From Lamellibrachia satsuma (taxonomy: Eukaryota > Annelida > Polychaeta > Sabellida > Siboglinidae), in assembly GCA_033239005.1 (NCBI GenBank), contig BSQZ01000034.1, positions 3,054,501-3,118,500 of the forward strand: a stretch of DNA of 64,000 nucleotides. The letters are read 5' to 3'. The notes under the pieces were generated by a model that saw only the letters and a list, made by a program, of their open reading frames with translations, was not told where the DNA came from and did not search any database. Below, one piece after another: positions 1-12,102 of this stretch. The translations under genes were made by a program, and so were the position numbers. Within the stretch, counting starts at the first letter, position 1, and each line of letters opens with the position of its first letter.

Positions 1-600
1 ATCAATATGGATCTCGGATTTCTTCAAAATCACATATTCTGTTTAAAACGTGTGTTACTGTATACGAACTCATCTAAGTTTCAATCGTGTCGACGGTGAT
101 GTTGTCTGATACGGCAGCTCTTCCACATTTCCTTGATTTCACGGCTTTCCGAATCACATCCATTAATATTGGCGAAACAGCTACGTTCTTCTCGTTGTTG
201 GCTGTTCACCTGTTTCATCGTTGTAATGGTCACCAGTATATTGTGACCATCTATCACGCATTGTTTCTCTTTCCGTTATCATGCTTCCTTTCTTTAAAAC
301 AATCTATAGTCGACCATGTTCCTTTCCTTGTGATTTCGCATGCATATGTTTTGTGTCGTACTTATTTGTATACAAAATAATAACACAAGTCCAGCGTAGA
401 TTGAAATAGGCCAAAGAATGACATTTAGATTTATTAATTAAGGAGCAGGAAATTAGGCAAGCATACACCATCAAAATAAGATACATTCGATATATTCACA
501 TTGCTCGTTCCGCCACCTTTTGTTCAGTGTTTCCTGGGCAGTCTGATTTTATTTCATTTTCCTCAACGTTCAGAATCTCATTAGTCATCCACTTTTACTT
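1..600. other. no gene recognised
   Basis: Unique AT-rich sequence. Only short open frames without recognisable domains are present, and none has convincing splice sites and homology together. Confidence 0.5.
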
Positions 601-602
601 TA

Positions 603-677
<75 letters not shown>
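603..677. repeat. (TGCG)n microsatellite
   Basis: About 18 uninterrupted copies of the tetranucleotide TGCG. Confidence 0.97.
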
Positions 678-860
678 TATTCGTTAAGTGTTGAAATACG
701 TTCGATGCATGGAATACCCGGATGCTGAAACTGTATAATATTCTGATAGGCCCTAAGTGGGTAATTGATAAATTTGTGTTTCGTTTGTTTGTCCTTTATG
801 ACTTTGGTACAAACTGACTATTGCTCCATGCGTGACTTTTAGTAATCTTCTTGTTCACAG

Positions 861-1046
861 GGTAGATACCTTCCCGATTTATGATGTATGCGTCACAACG
901 CCGCCGTGTCTGGAACTGAGAAGCTTCGGCACTGAAGAAAGCAAAACTTGTCATCGCGGTGGATCTTGGCATGTGTCCGAGGTCAAGCTAAAACTTTTAG
1001 CTGAGGGGGACAAAAACTGGGAGAAAACTTACCGGTTTGATAAATG
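861..1046 (+). CDS. possible orphan exon, PLAT/LH2-like
   Basis: An open 62-codon stretch lies between a good acceptor (ttgttcacag) and a donor (gttaag), entering with one base of a split codon and leaving with two. The translation has a Trp-His-Val-x-x-Val-Lys-Leu stretch followed 15-20 residues later by YRFDKW. This resembles the end of PLAT/LH2 domains (…Y-x-F-x-x-x-W-L). No partner exon was found up- or downstream in the window. If real, it belongs to a gene whose other exons lie to the left or were lost. A chance open frame is equally possible. Confidence 0.2.
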
Positions 1047-1716
1047 GTTAAGTTGCGCAGCAGTAAAATTATGTTAGAACCCGGACAGAGTGGATTGAGT
1101 ACGCGATTGACCTAGAACGTTCAGCTTCTTCGTTGTTGTTATTCTTGCTGTTATTCCTGCTGTTATTACTACTGCTATTATTTACGTATCAATCGTAGTG
1201 CAACATCAGCACAGATGTGCGCTTCTTCGTTGGCGGCAATGTATTCCAGCAATTTATTCCAGTGACTCAGTTGTCGGTCTAGATTAGATGACATTATACA
1301 ACTACTATTTCTTTTACCGAGGCAGACCTGTACATTGTCGTATAATTATAAGAAACACTTCCAGCGCTGGTTAGCCGGCTGTAACAGACCAGAGATATCC
1401 AGTTTAATGTTAATACATGTTCTCTACTACCCTATATATCCTGTCGATGTGCTAAACATTACATGGTTGAACTATGCAAGAAACATCCGTCAGTAGTTCA
1501 GTAGTGTTGCTATACAGCAGTATACGTGCTAAATAAAGACAAGCGATATGTTGATTGATGGCAATGCCATTTGTACTGGGATCATTTTACAATCAGGCAA
1601 AATCCGATATTTGAAGAAGCTAAATTTATCAGATGACACGAGGAACAAAGTGCTGACGTGGACAACAGTATCACTGTGATTACGGTGATAAGATATCACA
1701 TCATATGGGGCCTATG
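1047..1716. other. no gene recognised
   Basis: Unique non-coding sequence with short pyrimidine-rich stretches; no splice-framed coding segment was recognised. Confidence 0.5.
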
Positions 1717-1795
1717 TTATGCACCGGGGATCCTTCCGTCACTGACACGGGGATCCTTCCGTCACTAACACGGGGATCCTTCCGTCACTGACACG
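1717..1795. repeat. 23-bp tandem repeat, 3 copies
   Basis: The core GGGGATCCTTCCGTCACT starts at 1726, 1749 and 1772, giving an exact 23-bp period. Confidence 0.9.
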
Positions 1796-2164
1796 TGCAT
1801 GTGCTGCCATACAGCAACTGGAAATTTAAATACGGGCACAGCACGTGTCGTAGTCCGTAAATAAGGCCATATCCGCGTTCAGAAATAATTTTCCAGACAT
1901 AGACAATTGCAAGTGGGGATGCCGTCTAACAACACAGGTACTGTATACGTATGACACGAACCGGAATAACTTAGCGATTTGTCCCCTCTTGGAAGGGGAC
2001 ATATAGTATATAAAAGTCTACCAAATCCATGTCTAGGGCTCTAAACGCCCACAAAGTCGTACTACATAAAAGTGTCATATTGATAAATTCACAACATTTG
2101 CAGTAAAAGACCCAACAGTGACAACGTCCGTAAATGATTGAGAATGGCTCCCAACGGTATGATC

Positions 2165-2425
2165 ACAAGAGAGACCGCGTAGACGCTCTCCACGGTCCAG
2201 TCACCGGGGAGCCGCTCTCGACGACAAGGCCATCTCGATGGTCCAGCTTCCGGCAGCCACTCTCGACGGTAAGGCCACCGTTGAGCCGCTCTTGACGGTA
2301 GGGCACGTACTGTGGAGCCTCTCTCGACGGTCCAGCCACCGTGATGTCGCTTTCAATGGTAAGGCCACCAAGGAGACGCTCTCCACAGTGGGATAAATTT
2401 GGAGCCCCTGTTGACGGTCCAGCCA
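2165..2425. repeat. degenerate tandem repeat with CTCTCGACGGT core
   Basis: Variants of (c)gctct(c/t)gacggt followed by (a/c)aggccacc recur roughly every 35-37 bp. The array has diverged and frames over it are open by chance. Confidence 0.7.
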
Positions 2426-2432
2426 CTACACA

Positions 2433-2435
2433 TAC

Positions 2436-2532
<97 letters not shown>

Positions 2533-2556
2533 TATGTATGTGTATATACACACACA

Positions 2557-2604
<48 letters not shown>

Positions 2605-2612
2605 CACACACA
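2433..2612. repeat. compound microsatellite (TA)n-(CA)n-(ACGC)n
   Basis: About 80 bp of TA repeats pass into CA and TATG mixtures, then ACGC repeats, then CA again. It produces Ile-Tyr and Cys-Val open frames that are not genes. Confidence 0.97.
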
Positions 2613-2829
2613 TAATGGGACATGGGCGGAGGCCGCGTCCGATTATTCGGGCAAATCCGTATTAATATATTCAATATTTTACATCATACAACACCTACTG
2701 AAAACGGATGCAGTTGTTAGTAAATCAAACTGTTAAGAATGCTAAAAAGTTACAATTTCACGTTTGAGCGCCAAAGTGGTCTGGTGGAACCCTGTCGACT
2801 GGCAGTGCCGCAGCTCAACTTGAGTCTCG

Positions 2830-3145
2830 AGGAACCCCGTCGCACAGTCCTGTCACTGCGTCATCTGAGTTAGCGGCTGCCCCATCGCACAACTCTGTCA
2901 CTGCGTCATCTGAGTTAGCGGCTGCCCTGTCACACAGCCCTGTCACTGTATCATCTGAGTTAGCGGCTGCCCTGTCACAGTGTTATCTGTGTATGTGGCT
3001 GCCCTACCACACAACCCTGTCACTATATGTCGTCTGAGTTAGTGGCTGCCCTGTCACACAGTCCTGTCACTGTGTCATCTGAGTTAGTGGCTGCCCCGTC
3101 TCACAGTCCTGTCACCGTATCAGCTGAGTTAGCGGCTCTCCGGTT
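2830..3145. repeat. 45-bp minisatellite, about 7 copies
   Basis: The core TCATCTGAGTTAGCGGCTGCC recurs with a 45-bp period, for example at 2861, 2906 and 2951. Divergence rises to the right. Because 45 is divisible by 3, one frame stays open over several copies. Confidence 0.9.
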
Positions 3146-3239
3146 GGTGTACAGTGAGGTAATGAATGATGTATTTTGTTTGCCGTTTGCACTATTTGGA
3201 ACCATAAAAAATATTGGCACCTTAGTACATTCAATTAAA

Positions 3240-5180
3240 CTAACGGACCAAACTTGGAGATACGTGCCGAGTTCACGAAGCACTTTGACGTTCTAGTGGC
3301 ATTTGCCAATTTTAAGACGACAATGACTCAACCAAAAACTGCAGTCAAAACCAAAGCAGGAAAGCAGCCGTTGAGAATAACATATCAATTATAAAATATG
3401 TTACTAATGTAATCCATTTGTGTGACAAGCCAGAAATACCTCTGCGTGGACACCGAGATGATGGATCATCAGAGGGAGCATCCATGCGGTGTTGCAGTAC
3501 ACCACGGAAGCGGGGAACACAGTGTTAAAGAAGCACATCGTAAAAGGACCAGGCAGTGTCCAGTACACCACGGAAGCGGGGAACACAGTGTTAAAGAAGC
3601 ACATCGAAAAAGGACCAGGCAGTGTCCAGTACACCACGGAAGCGGGGAACACAGTGTTAAAGAAGCACATCGTAAAAGGACCAGGCAGTGTCCAGTACAC
3701 CACGGAAGCGGGGAACACAGTGTTAAAGAAGCACATCGTAAAAGGACCAGGCAGTGTCCAGTACACCACGGAAGCGGGGAACACAGTGTTAAAGAAGCAC
3801 ATCGAAAAAGGACCAGGCAGTGTCCAGTACACCACGGAAGCGGGGAACACAGTGTTAAAGAAGCACATCGAAAAAGGACCAGGCAGTGTCCAGTACACCA
3901 CGGAAGCGGGGAACACAGTTTTAAAGAAGCACATCGTAAAAGGACCAGGCAATGTCCAGTACACCACGGAAGCGGGGAACACAGTGTTAAAGAAGCACAT
4001 CGTAAAAGGACCAGGCAATGTCCAGTACACCACGGAAGCGGGGAACACAGTGTTAAAGAAGCACATCGTAAAAGGACCAGGCAATGTCCAGTACACCACG
4101 GAAGCGGGGAACACAGTGTTAAAGAAGCACATCGTAAAAGGACCAGGCAATGTCCAGTACACCACGGAAGCGGGAACACAGTGTTAAAGAAGCACATCGA
4201 AAAAGGACCAGGCAGTGTCAGTACACCACGGAAGCGGGAACACAGTGTTAAAGAAGCACATCGAAAAAGGACCAGGGCAGTGTCCAGTACACCACGGAAG
4301 CGGGGAACACAGTGTTAAAGAAGCACATCGAAAAAGGACCAGGCAGTGTCCAGTACACCACGGAAGCGGGGAACACAGTGTTAAAGAAGCACATCGAAAA
4401 AGGACCAGGCAGTGTCCAGTACACCACGGAAGCGGGGAACACAGTGTTAAAGAAGCAGATCGTAAAAGGACCAGGCAGTGTCCAGTACACCACGGAAGCG
4501 GGGAACACAGTGTTAAAGAAGCACATCGAAAAAGGACCAGGCAGTGTCCAGTACACCACGGAAGCGGGGAACACAGTGTTAAAGAAGCACATCGAAAAAG
4601 GACCAGGCAGTGTCCAGTACACCACGGAAGCGGGGAACACAGTGTTAAAGAAGCACATCGAAAAAGGACCAGGCAGTGTCCAGTACACCACGGAAGCGGG
4701 GAACACAGTGTTAAAGAAGCACATCGAAAAAGGACCAGGCAGTGTCCAGTACACCACGGAAGCGGGGAACACAGTGTTAAAGAAGCACATCGTAAAAGGA
4801 CCAGGCAATGTCCAGTACACCACGGAAGCGGGGAACACAGTGTTAAAGAAGCACATCGAAAAAGGACTAGGCAATGTCCAGTACACCAACAAGACTATCC
4901 AGAATGAGTTTATACAAGTCATTACCGATGTCATTCGGAGTGACATCATATACGAAATTGCAGAAGCAAAGTTCTTCAGTATTCTCAGCGATGAAATCAC
5001 CGACAATGCTAATCTGGAACAAGTTTCTTTTGTGTTGCGGTCTGTGGACAAACACAACGCCATCCGTGAAGATTTCCTGGATTTCGGTTCGGTAGATAGG
5101 ATAACTGGGAAGTTTCTAGCAGATTTAATTATATCCAAGTTGAACGGTTGGGCTTATCGATGACGGACTGTCCATATACA
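3240..5180 (+). mobile_element. decayed hAT transposase fragment (DUF4371-like) with internal expansion
   Basis: Left of the array, the frame through 3421 encodes IIKYVTNVIHLCDK followed by PLRGHRDDGSSEG. LRGHRDD is typical of the DUF4371 region of hAT transposases and ZMYM1-like proteins. Right of the array (4874-5163) it continues with YTNKTIQNEFI, then AKFFSILSDEITD and QVSFVLRSVD, the next conserved block of the same family. After a shift near 5148, GLSMTDC is read in another frame. The 66-bp tandem array (3487-4885) lies exactly between these blocks and codes for the connecting segment. A frame change near 3485 and several 1-base indels at 4165-4280 break the frame, so the copy cannot make a transposase. 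No terminal inverted repeats were identified. Plus orientation. Confidence 0.75.
3487..4885 (+). repeat. 66-bp coding-derived minisatellite, about 21 copies
   Basis: The period is 66 bp (22 codons) and copies are nearly identical. Translated, each unit reads VQYTTEAGNTVLKK plus HI(V/E)KGPG(S/N). Two linked variant sites recur: CATCGTAAAA versus CATCGAAAAA, and AGGCAGT versus AGGCAAT. The variants occur in blocks (four consecutive V/N copies around 3930-4160), as expected from unequal crossing-over. Three copies at 4165-4280 have single-base deletions or insertions. The unit continues the flanking hAT coding frame on the right. Confidence 0.95.
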
Positions 5181-5725
5181 GTGTAACTGGAGAGGTTGGA
5201 AGTTGCGTACGTAACGTAACGTAATGCCTTTATTTTTTTCGAAATACCCCGTTCTTAGTGTTTTTTTTATGGTAAATCAAATGTTCGCTGTATAAAACTT
5301 TAAGATAATGCTATAGGCACACATTTCATACATTATATTTCAATAATAGGTCTCATGATATCTCTACAGAGCTAACTCTACACAGAGACTGCATTGCAAA
5401 ACTTAACCACTAGTTAACTTTGTTACAACAAATGTGTTTGTAAAACCTTTCAGCCTTCTTGTTCACGAATACTGACTGACTGACCGATTTAGATGATGGC
5501 CATTCGTTTTGATATTCATAAATCACAAATTGTTTTCACTAATGTAATTTCAATCATTATATTAAAACATCTGATGCAATTCACTACCTAATGTATTGGT
5601 GTGTGATATGCATTATTTAAACATGACGAACATTGCTTGGCACTACCTAAGTTATATTGGTGCCATCTATATGATCCGTATCTGTCACGATTACACTTTT
5701 TGTGAAGTCTTATTGAGTCGACAGG
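5181..5725. other. no gene recognised
   Basis: AT-rich unique sequence after the hAT fragment. No terminal inverted repeat or coding segment was recognised. Confidence 0.5.
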
Positions 5726-5729
5726 GTTT

Positions 5730-6290
5730 TACTGTTTTTCATCTTCAGCAGAGCTGATTTAATTTATGATGGGATCTATCTCCACATTTATTACAGGAAT
5801 ATCGGGTATATGTCTACTAAGGACTTCCTCAGTGTTCTTTCCATCGTTCCTTACTGGCCAAACCTTATGTTAATACATTTCCACATTTGTCTTTCACTGC
5901 ATTTGTCATTACTGACGATTTTTTAAAAACCATACACGTCTTTCATTCTTCCATTACGTGCTGCTTCCTGTGCTTCCATGACAAGGTGGTCAACCCACTT
6001 CCTCTTGTCTTGTCTCATGCTCTTCTTCACTTCTTTGTCTTTACACCTATATTTATCCATGTCATTCTGCTTAATCCTGTCTGACTTTGACTGCTCGATG
6101 TTGTTCTTCAGTCGTTTTCTCTCTTCTACTAGCTCCCACGACTCCTTGCTGATCCATGGTTTTGCCCTTTCTTTTTGTACCCCAGTACTTCTTGAGCTGT
6201 TTCTTTGTATGCATCCTCAAAGTCCTGCCATTGTTTCACAACTACTTCTTCGTCTGTTTCATCGTAATCTTGTTACTTATTTACTTACTT
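5730..6290 (-). mobile_element. RTE-clade retrotransposon fragment (linker between endonuclease and RT)
   Basis: On the minus strand, from about 6265 downwards, the translation includes WQDFEDAYKETAQEVLGYKK, then after a frame change PWISKESWELVEERKRLK, then DKRKWVDHLVMEAQEAARNGRM. This matches the region after the endonuclease in RTE elements (often annotated craniofacial development protein 2-like). Stops and frame shifts interrupt it, and the tail below 5850 is badly decayed. Endonuclease and RT cores are absent. Plus-strand open frames here are shadows. Confidence 0.7.
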
Positions 6291-6408
6291 TATCCTCTTC
6301 ATGCCATGTGACACATAAAGCTCCCACAAGATCTCGCCAGATCCCTCTGTCTTGGGCTCTTGGGCTGCTGTGCCCAGCAGCCGTCAGTTCTTCTTCCATT
6401 CCATTAAG

Positions 6409-7168
6409 CCCTGTTCAATTTTGGGAAATGTAAATGCCTACACACAGGACATGGGAACTTGAATGTAAACTATAAAATGGAAGATACTGTTCTGGGTACT
6501 ACTGTAAAAGAAAAGGACTTAGGAGTTACAGTAAGCGCTGATATGAAAGTTTCAGAGCAGTGTGGTATTGCAGCTTCAAAGGGCAATCAAATTCTTGGAT
6601 TGATTAGAAGAAACATAACATACAAGGGAAAAAAGTTAATTATACCTCTTTATAAAGCGGAGACCATATCGTAAGAAGGATATAGATACGCTTGAACGCA
6701 TACAAAGGAGAGCAACTAAAATGATTCCAGAACTTAGAGACCTTAGTTATGAAGAACGCCTGAAAGAATGTGGTTTAACAACTCTAGAGACAAGGAGGTT
6801 AAGAGGAGATCAGATTGAAGTTTTTAAGATATTGAATGGGTATGAAAATATTGATAGAAATATGTTTTTCTCACTCAAGAAGGATAGCAGAACTAGAGTA
6901 CATGAGGTAAAATTAGTAAAGGATCAATGTAGATTGGACATCAGGAAGCACTCGTTCTCACAGAGGACAATAAATGAATGGAACAAATTGTCTACAGATT
7001 GTGTAACTGCTAGCAGCGTGAATATGTTTAAAAACAAGGTTGACACATATCTCAGGAGGGCGGGTTATAAGTAGATGAACATTGTTGGACTTTCGATAAG
7101 CCAATGGCTTCCTTGTCCACTTGCCATCTGAGCCTCTGGCTTGGATGGCAAATCTTGTTAAATCTAAA
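6409..7168 (+). mobile_element. CR1-like retrotransposon, 5'-truncated 3' fragment
   Basis: Nearly identical to the 3' end of the full copy at 8598-12200, beginning at its position 11405. It carries the ORF2 C-terminal part (LGVTVSADMKVSEQCG, ERLKECGLTTLETRR, NEWNKLSTDCV), the stop at 7072-7074, and the 3' UTR ending in an AAATCTTGTT motif. About 40 bp are missing at 6658 relative to the full copy, shifting the frame. 5' truncation is usual for target-primed insertions. Confidence 0.9.
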
Positions 7169-7325
7169 TCAGAGCTGGTCTTATTATCCAACAAGGAAAT
7201 GTATTTTGAGGGTTTAATTAAACATACCAAATACCCAATAGACTAAACTATGAAATCATAGTATATTACCAAATATTCGACCGACAGATATAGTTAATCA
7301 ACGTGCAAGAAGGTGTTACATGTGT

Positions 7326-7341
7326 ACCACACACGCACACA

Positions 7342-7376
<35 letters not shown>

Positions 7377-7380
7377 GCAA
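7326..7380. repeat. (ACGC)n microsatellite
   Basis: CACACGC followed by about 10 ACGC copies, with a slight CA mixture at both edges. Confidence 0.95.
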
Positions 7381-7522
7381 CACGCCACACGCACAGTTAT
7401 TGTTATGATAATAAGCCAGTGCTGTATAAAAGAGTTTACGGTGCTATAAATTGGAATTATTTTTAACACAAGACTATATAGGTTACCAGCTATCCAAAAA
7501 TGATCAACAAATTTAACAAGAT

Positions 7523-8597
7523 TTAACTCCTTACATAAGCATAGAAACTCTTGCTGTCATTTTTTATATTACCTGCCAATTTTTGTTTAAAGGTTCTTTT
7601 AGATTTTCTAATTTCAGTTGTAGCTAGGTTAAGTGCCTCTTTGTAGTTTGTGTAGTCTTCTACATTTCCAGTGTGTTTATAGACCTTCCACAGCATCTGT
7701 TTGTGAGCAATTTTTCTAATAGCTTCTTTTGACAGGTGTTTTTTCCTGGATCTTTTCCCTTGTTTTCTTAATGGAATAAATTTCTCAATAATGCCCTCAA
7801 TTTCATATTTTAAACAAGTCCAGCATTCTGTTGCTGTCTTGTTCTTCAGCAAGTTATTCCAATCTATATTTGCTAGATATGTTCTCATCACTTTATATTT
7901 GCCTTTGTTGAAGTTCCTCCTCCATTGTTTTTTATATGTATTCCCTGTTTTTACTTTTATATTAAAATGGATTTGGTTATGGTCACTTGAACCCAAAGGT
8001 TCGTGTACTTTAACATTGTCAACTAATTCATTTTGAGAAGACAAAATTAAATCTAACACATTCCCACCTCTGGTTGGTTCCAAGACATGTTGAGTAAGGA
8101 AACAATCCTGTGTTAGAAGTAGAAACTGATGGTCGTCACCTCCAGCACTCTCTAATGATTCCCATTGTATATGGCCATGGTTAAAATCACCCATTATAAC
8201 ACATTCTCCCTTGCTCACCTCCGTTATCGCCTTTTGTAATTTTACATCTTCCTCTTGTCCTATGTTAGGACTACGATAAACTACTCCTATTGTTAATGTT
8301 GAGTTCCTGGTAACTATGTTACACCAAATTGCTTCCACACTATCTGCTTCACTTTTCAGTGTAATTTCATATGTTTGGATAGATTCTTTAATATATAAAA
8401 TTACTCCACCTCCCCTTCTTTCTCGTCTATCCTTCCTAAACATTACGTAGCCTGTCAGTGCTAACTCAGCATCTACTATATCTTCATTTGCCCATGATTC
8501 TGTGATGCCTATTACATGAGGATCAATATCTGCTACCATAATGTCTAACTCACTTTTTTATTTACTATGCTCCTGGCATTTAAGCATACACATTTAA
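7523..8597 (-). pseudogene. CR1 ORF2 endonuclease part (outer element)
   Basis: An open frame runs from about 8539 to 7523 (ATG at 8539; homology extends to 8597 in broken frame). AP-like endonuclease signatures are visible: IGITESWANED near the start, SGGGVILYIKES-type text with GGG preserved, IGVVYRSPN, GDFNHGHIQW, and LGSSDHNQIHF near the end of the domain. The frame continues into the linker and stops after AYVRS, where the RT would begin. The EN core itself looks unbroken, so it is the best-preserved EN domain in the window, but no RT is linked to it. Confidence 0.8.
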
Positions 8598-8612
8598 GGG
8601 TCAGGACAGAAT

Positions 8613-9221
8613 GTGATGGAGGGGATCGAAAGGAAGAGTTATTCTGCAGCAGTGATTGAGGGGGTGAGGAAGAGAGCGAGGGTGTTTGTGGGGGTTTCGA
8701 TAGTTAGGAAGACCGACAGAGTCTTAAACAAGGGAGATGACGTGGTGGTCTGCTTGCCTGGAGCCAAAATAGAGGCGATAACTGAGAGGGTAAAAAACAT
8801 CGTAGGCTCGGGTAAGGGTGGATCTGTTTTAGTACACGTAGGGACAAATAACGTAGAGAGGGAGGGTACAACTGCCATAGTTAGGAAATATAGGCAGTTG
8901 GTCAGAACACTAAAACAGACGCGGGTTGAGCAGGTAATACTGTCAGGGATTTTACCTGTAATGGGCAGGAAGGGTCACAAATATCGAAATTGTCGGGGGA
9001 TGGCAATTAACATGTTAGTCCAGAGGCTGTGTAGGGAAGAGGAAGTTGGATTTGTGGATTTATGGGGAAGTTTTGTTGGGAGGGCTGATATGTACATGAA
9101 GGATGGGCTTCATTTAAGTGGAAAGGGGGCGGCAGTATTCGCGGACAAACTTTCAGCAGCAGTAGATAGCGACTTGGGTACAATGACAAATATTTTTGGA
9201 AGTAAACATTCTTTAAACTAG
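8613..9221 (+). pseudogene. CR1 ORF1 esterase domain (nested element)
   Basis: The SGNH-hydrolase pattern of CR1-type ORF1 proteins is visible: a GxS block (FVGVSIVRK), VHVGTNNVE in the oxyanion block, and DGLHLSGKG with the D-x-x-H catalytic pair near the C-terminus. The usual GDS has become GVS here (GAT to GTT; the copy near 62740 keeps GAT). The 5' part of ORF1 is missing by truncation. Confidence 0.75.
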
Positions 9222-9241
9222 AAGTGCAGGGGGGTTACCTA

Positions 9242-12102
9242 GAGGTGTCTCAAGCAGAACAAGAGGCCACTAGCACAGATAAACCAATATCAAATCATCC
9301 GAAAAACATCTCTGAAAAAGGTTATAGATGCTTATGTTTAAATGCAAGGAGCATAGTAAATAAGAAAAACGAATTAAACATTATGGTAGAAGATACTGAC
9401 CCTCACATAATTGGTATAACTGAATCATGGGCCAACATAGATATAACAGATGCTGAATTAGGACTGACAGGATACGTAATGTTTAGGAAAGATCGAATAG
9501 GAAGAAGTGGCGGGGGAGTTATTTTATATGTTAAAGAATCTATTCAGGCTTATGAAATAAAACTAGAAAGGGAAGCAGATTGCGATGAAGCTGTTTGGTG
9601 CAAAATTGTTTCAGGAAATTCAAAATTAACTATTGGATTAGTTTACCGAAGTCCAAACATAAACGAAGAGGACAACACAAAAATAAAAACGCTATAAAGG
9701 AAGTTAGTAAAGGGGAATGTATCATAAAGGGAGATTTTAACCATGGACACATACAATGGAATTCTCTAGAGAGCACTGGGATTGAGGATCAACAATTTCT
9801 ATGTTTAATCCAGGATAGCTTTCTTACTCAGCACGTACTAGAACCAACCAGGGGAGAAAATGTATTAGATATAGTTTTGTCATCACAAAAAGAATTAGTG
9901 GACAATGTAAAAATATTTGAACCATTGGGTAATAGTGACCATAATCAAATACATTTTGACATCAATGTAAAATCAGAAAGTAAAAATAAGAAAACGTACA
10001 AGAGAAACTTCCACAAAAAGGTCATTACAAAGATATGAGAAAATACTTAGCACAGCTAGATTGGAATAACATGCTGATGAATAAGACCGCAATTGAATGT
10101 TGGAATATTCTAAAATATGAAATTGAGAGTATCATCGATAAATTTGTTCCCTTCCGAAAACAAAGAAAACGGTGTAGAAAGAAACACTTGTCAAAAGAGG
10201 CAATTAGAAAAATAATGCTAAAACAAACTATGTGGAGGGTTTATAGGCATACCAGAAAGGAAGAAGACTATGCAAAATACAAAGAGGCACTTAATGCAGC
10301 TACAACTGAAATCAGACAATCTAAAAGAAGATATGAGCAAAAACTGGCATGTAACATAAAAAATGACAGCAAGAGTTTTTATGCATATGTCAGGAGTAAA
10401 CAAAACGTACAAGACAAGGTTGGACCTCTAGAAGACAGTGCTGGAAATATAATATCACATGGGTTTTTAATGGCGGAAGACCTAAATGGTTACTTCAGTT
10501 CAGTGTTTACCAAAGAAGATATTAGTTCATTACCAGTTGCTGATGCTAAATTTCAGGGGGCTAAATCTGACTATTTAGGACCGTTAGTTGTAACTCCAGA
10601 ATTGGTAACTAAGAAAATAAAGGCAATGAAGGATAACAAATCACCGGGAGTGGATGGGATTCCTCCAAAATTACTAATGGAAACAGTAGATCAAATCAGT
10701 ATACCACTTGCAAGAGTATTCAACTTGTCATTAAAAGAGGGAGTTTTTCCGTTTGAATGGAAAGAAGCAAACATCATACCATTATTTAAAAAGGGTTCGA
10801 GAAATAAGTCAGATAATTACAGACCAGTGAGTTTAACGTCAGTGATTTGTAAATTATTAGAAAGGTTAATTAAAAACCATATGGTGAACTTCCTCGTTAA
10901 GCATAAATTATTAAATTCATCTCAACATGGATTCCTTAAAGCGAGGTCATGCTTAACAAAATTAATATGTTATTTTTTTTAAAGAAATCACTAAGTGGAT
11001 AGACGTGGGATCGCCAGTAGATATTATCTACTTAGATTTTCAGAAAGCTTTTGACAAAGTGCCACATCAAAGATTGCTACTTAAATTAAAAGCCCATGGT
11101 ATCGGGGATAGCATAACTGACTGGATAGAACAATGGCTGACTGACAGAAGACAACGAGTTGTAGTAGATGGAGAAGTTTCAAATTGGAAATCGGTTTTGA
11201 GTGGGGTACCTCAAGGATTAGTATTAGGACCTATATTATTCTTAATTTATATCAATGACTTGGATGAGAGTATAACAAGTAACGTACTGAAATTTGCGGA
11301 TGACACAAAACTGTTTAGAAAGGTTAATACTGATGGTGATAAACAACATTTACAAAACGATCTAGACAGATTAGTGAAATGGTCTGAGAAATGGCAGATG
11401 CTGTTCAATTTTGGGAAATGTAAATGCCTACATACAGGACATGGGAACTTGAATGTAAACTATAAAATGGGAGATACTGTTCTGGGTACTACTGTAAAAG
11501 AAAAGGACTTAGGAGTTACAATAAGCGCTGATATGAAAGTTTCAGAGCAGTGTGGTGTTGCAGCTTCAAAGGGTAATCAAATTCTTGGATTGATCAGAAG
11601 AAACATAATATACAAGGGAAAAAAGTTAATTATACCTCTTTATAAAGCAATAGTTAGACCTCATTTAGAATACTGTATACAAGCATGGAGACCATATCAT
11701 AAGAAGGATATAGATACGCTTGAACGCATACAAAGGAGAGCAACTAAAATGATTCCAGAACTTAGAGACCTTAGTTATGAAGAACGCCTGAAAGAATGTG
11801 GTTTAACAACTCTAGAGACAAGGAGGTTAAGAGGAGATCAGATTGAAGTTTTTAAGATATTGAATGGGTATGAAAATATTGATAGAAATATGTTTTTCTC
11901 ACTCAAGAAGGATAGCAGAACTAGAGGACATGAGGTAAAATTAGTAAAGGATCAATGTAGATTGGACGTCAGGAAGCACTCGTTCTCACAGAGGACAATA
12001 AATGAATGGAACAAACTGTCTACAGATTGTGTAACTGCTAGCAGCGTGAATATGTTTAAAAACAGGGTTGACACATATATCAGGAGGGCGGGTTATAAGT
12101 AG
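9242..12102 (+). pseudogene. CR1 ORF2 endonuclease-reverse transcriptase, frame-broken
   Basis: The endonuclease spans about 9330-10000 (IIGITESWAN, GGGVILYVKES, GDFNHGHIQW, NSDHNQIHF; the GDF block here is KGDF). The RT spans about 10600-11350: DNKSPGVDGIPPKLL, YRPVSLTSVICKLLERLI, IYLDFQKAFDKVPH, GVPQGLVLGP, and the catalytic FADD at about 11290. A C-terminal CR1 tail follows to the stop at 12100-12102. Frames break near 9690, 10015 and 10980; otherwise the protein is well conserved. Confidence 0.85.

Noticed and set aside
3404..5138. Long minus-strand and alternate plus frames (230-298 codons) over the 66-bp array
   Set aside because: The unit length is a multiple of 3, so all stop-free frames stay open; only the VQYTTEAG frame agrees with the flanking hAT blocks.
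5887..6433. Plus-strand frames of 65 and 151 codons
   Set aside because: The minus strand carries recognisable RTE code here, so these are shadows.
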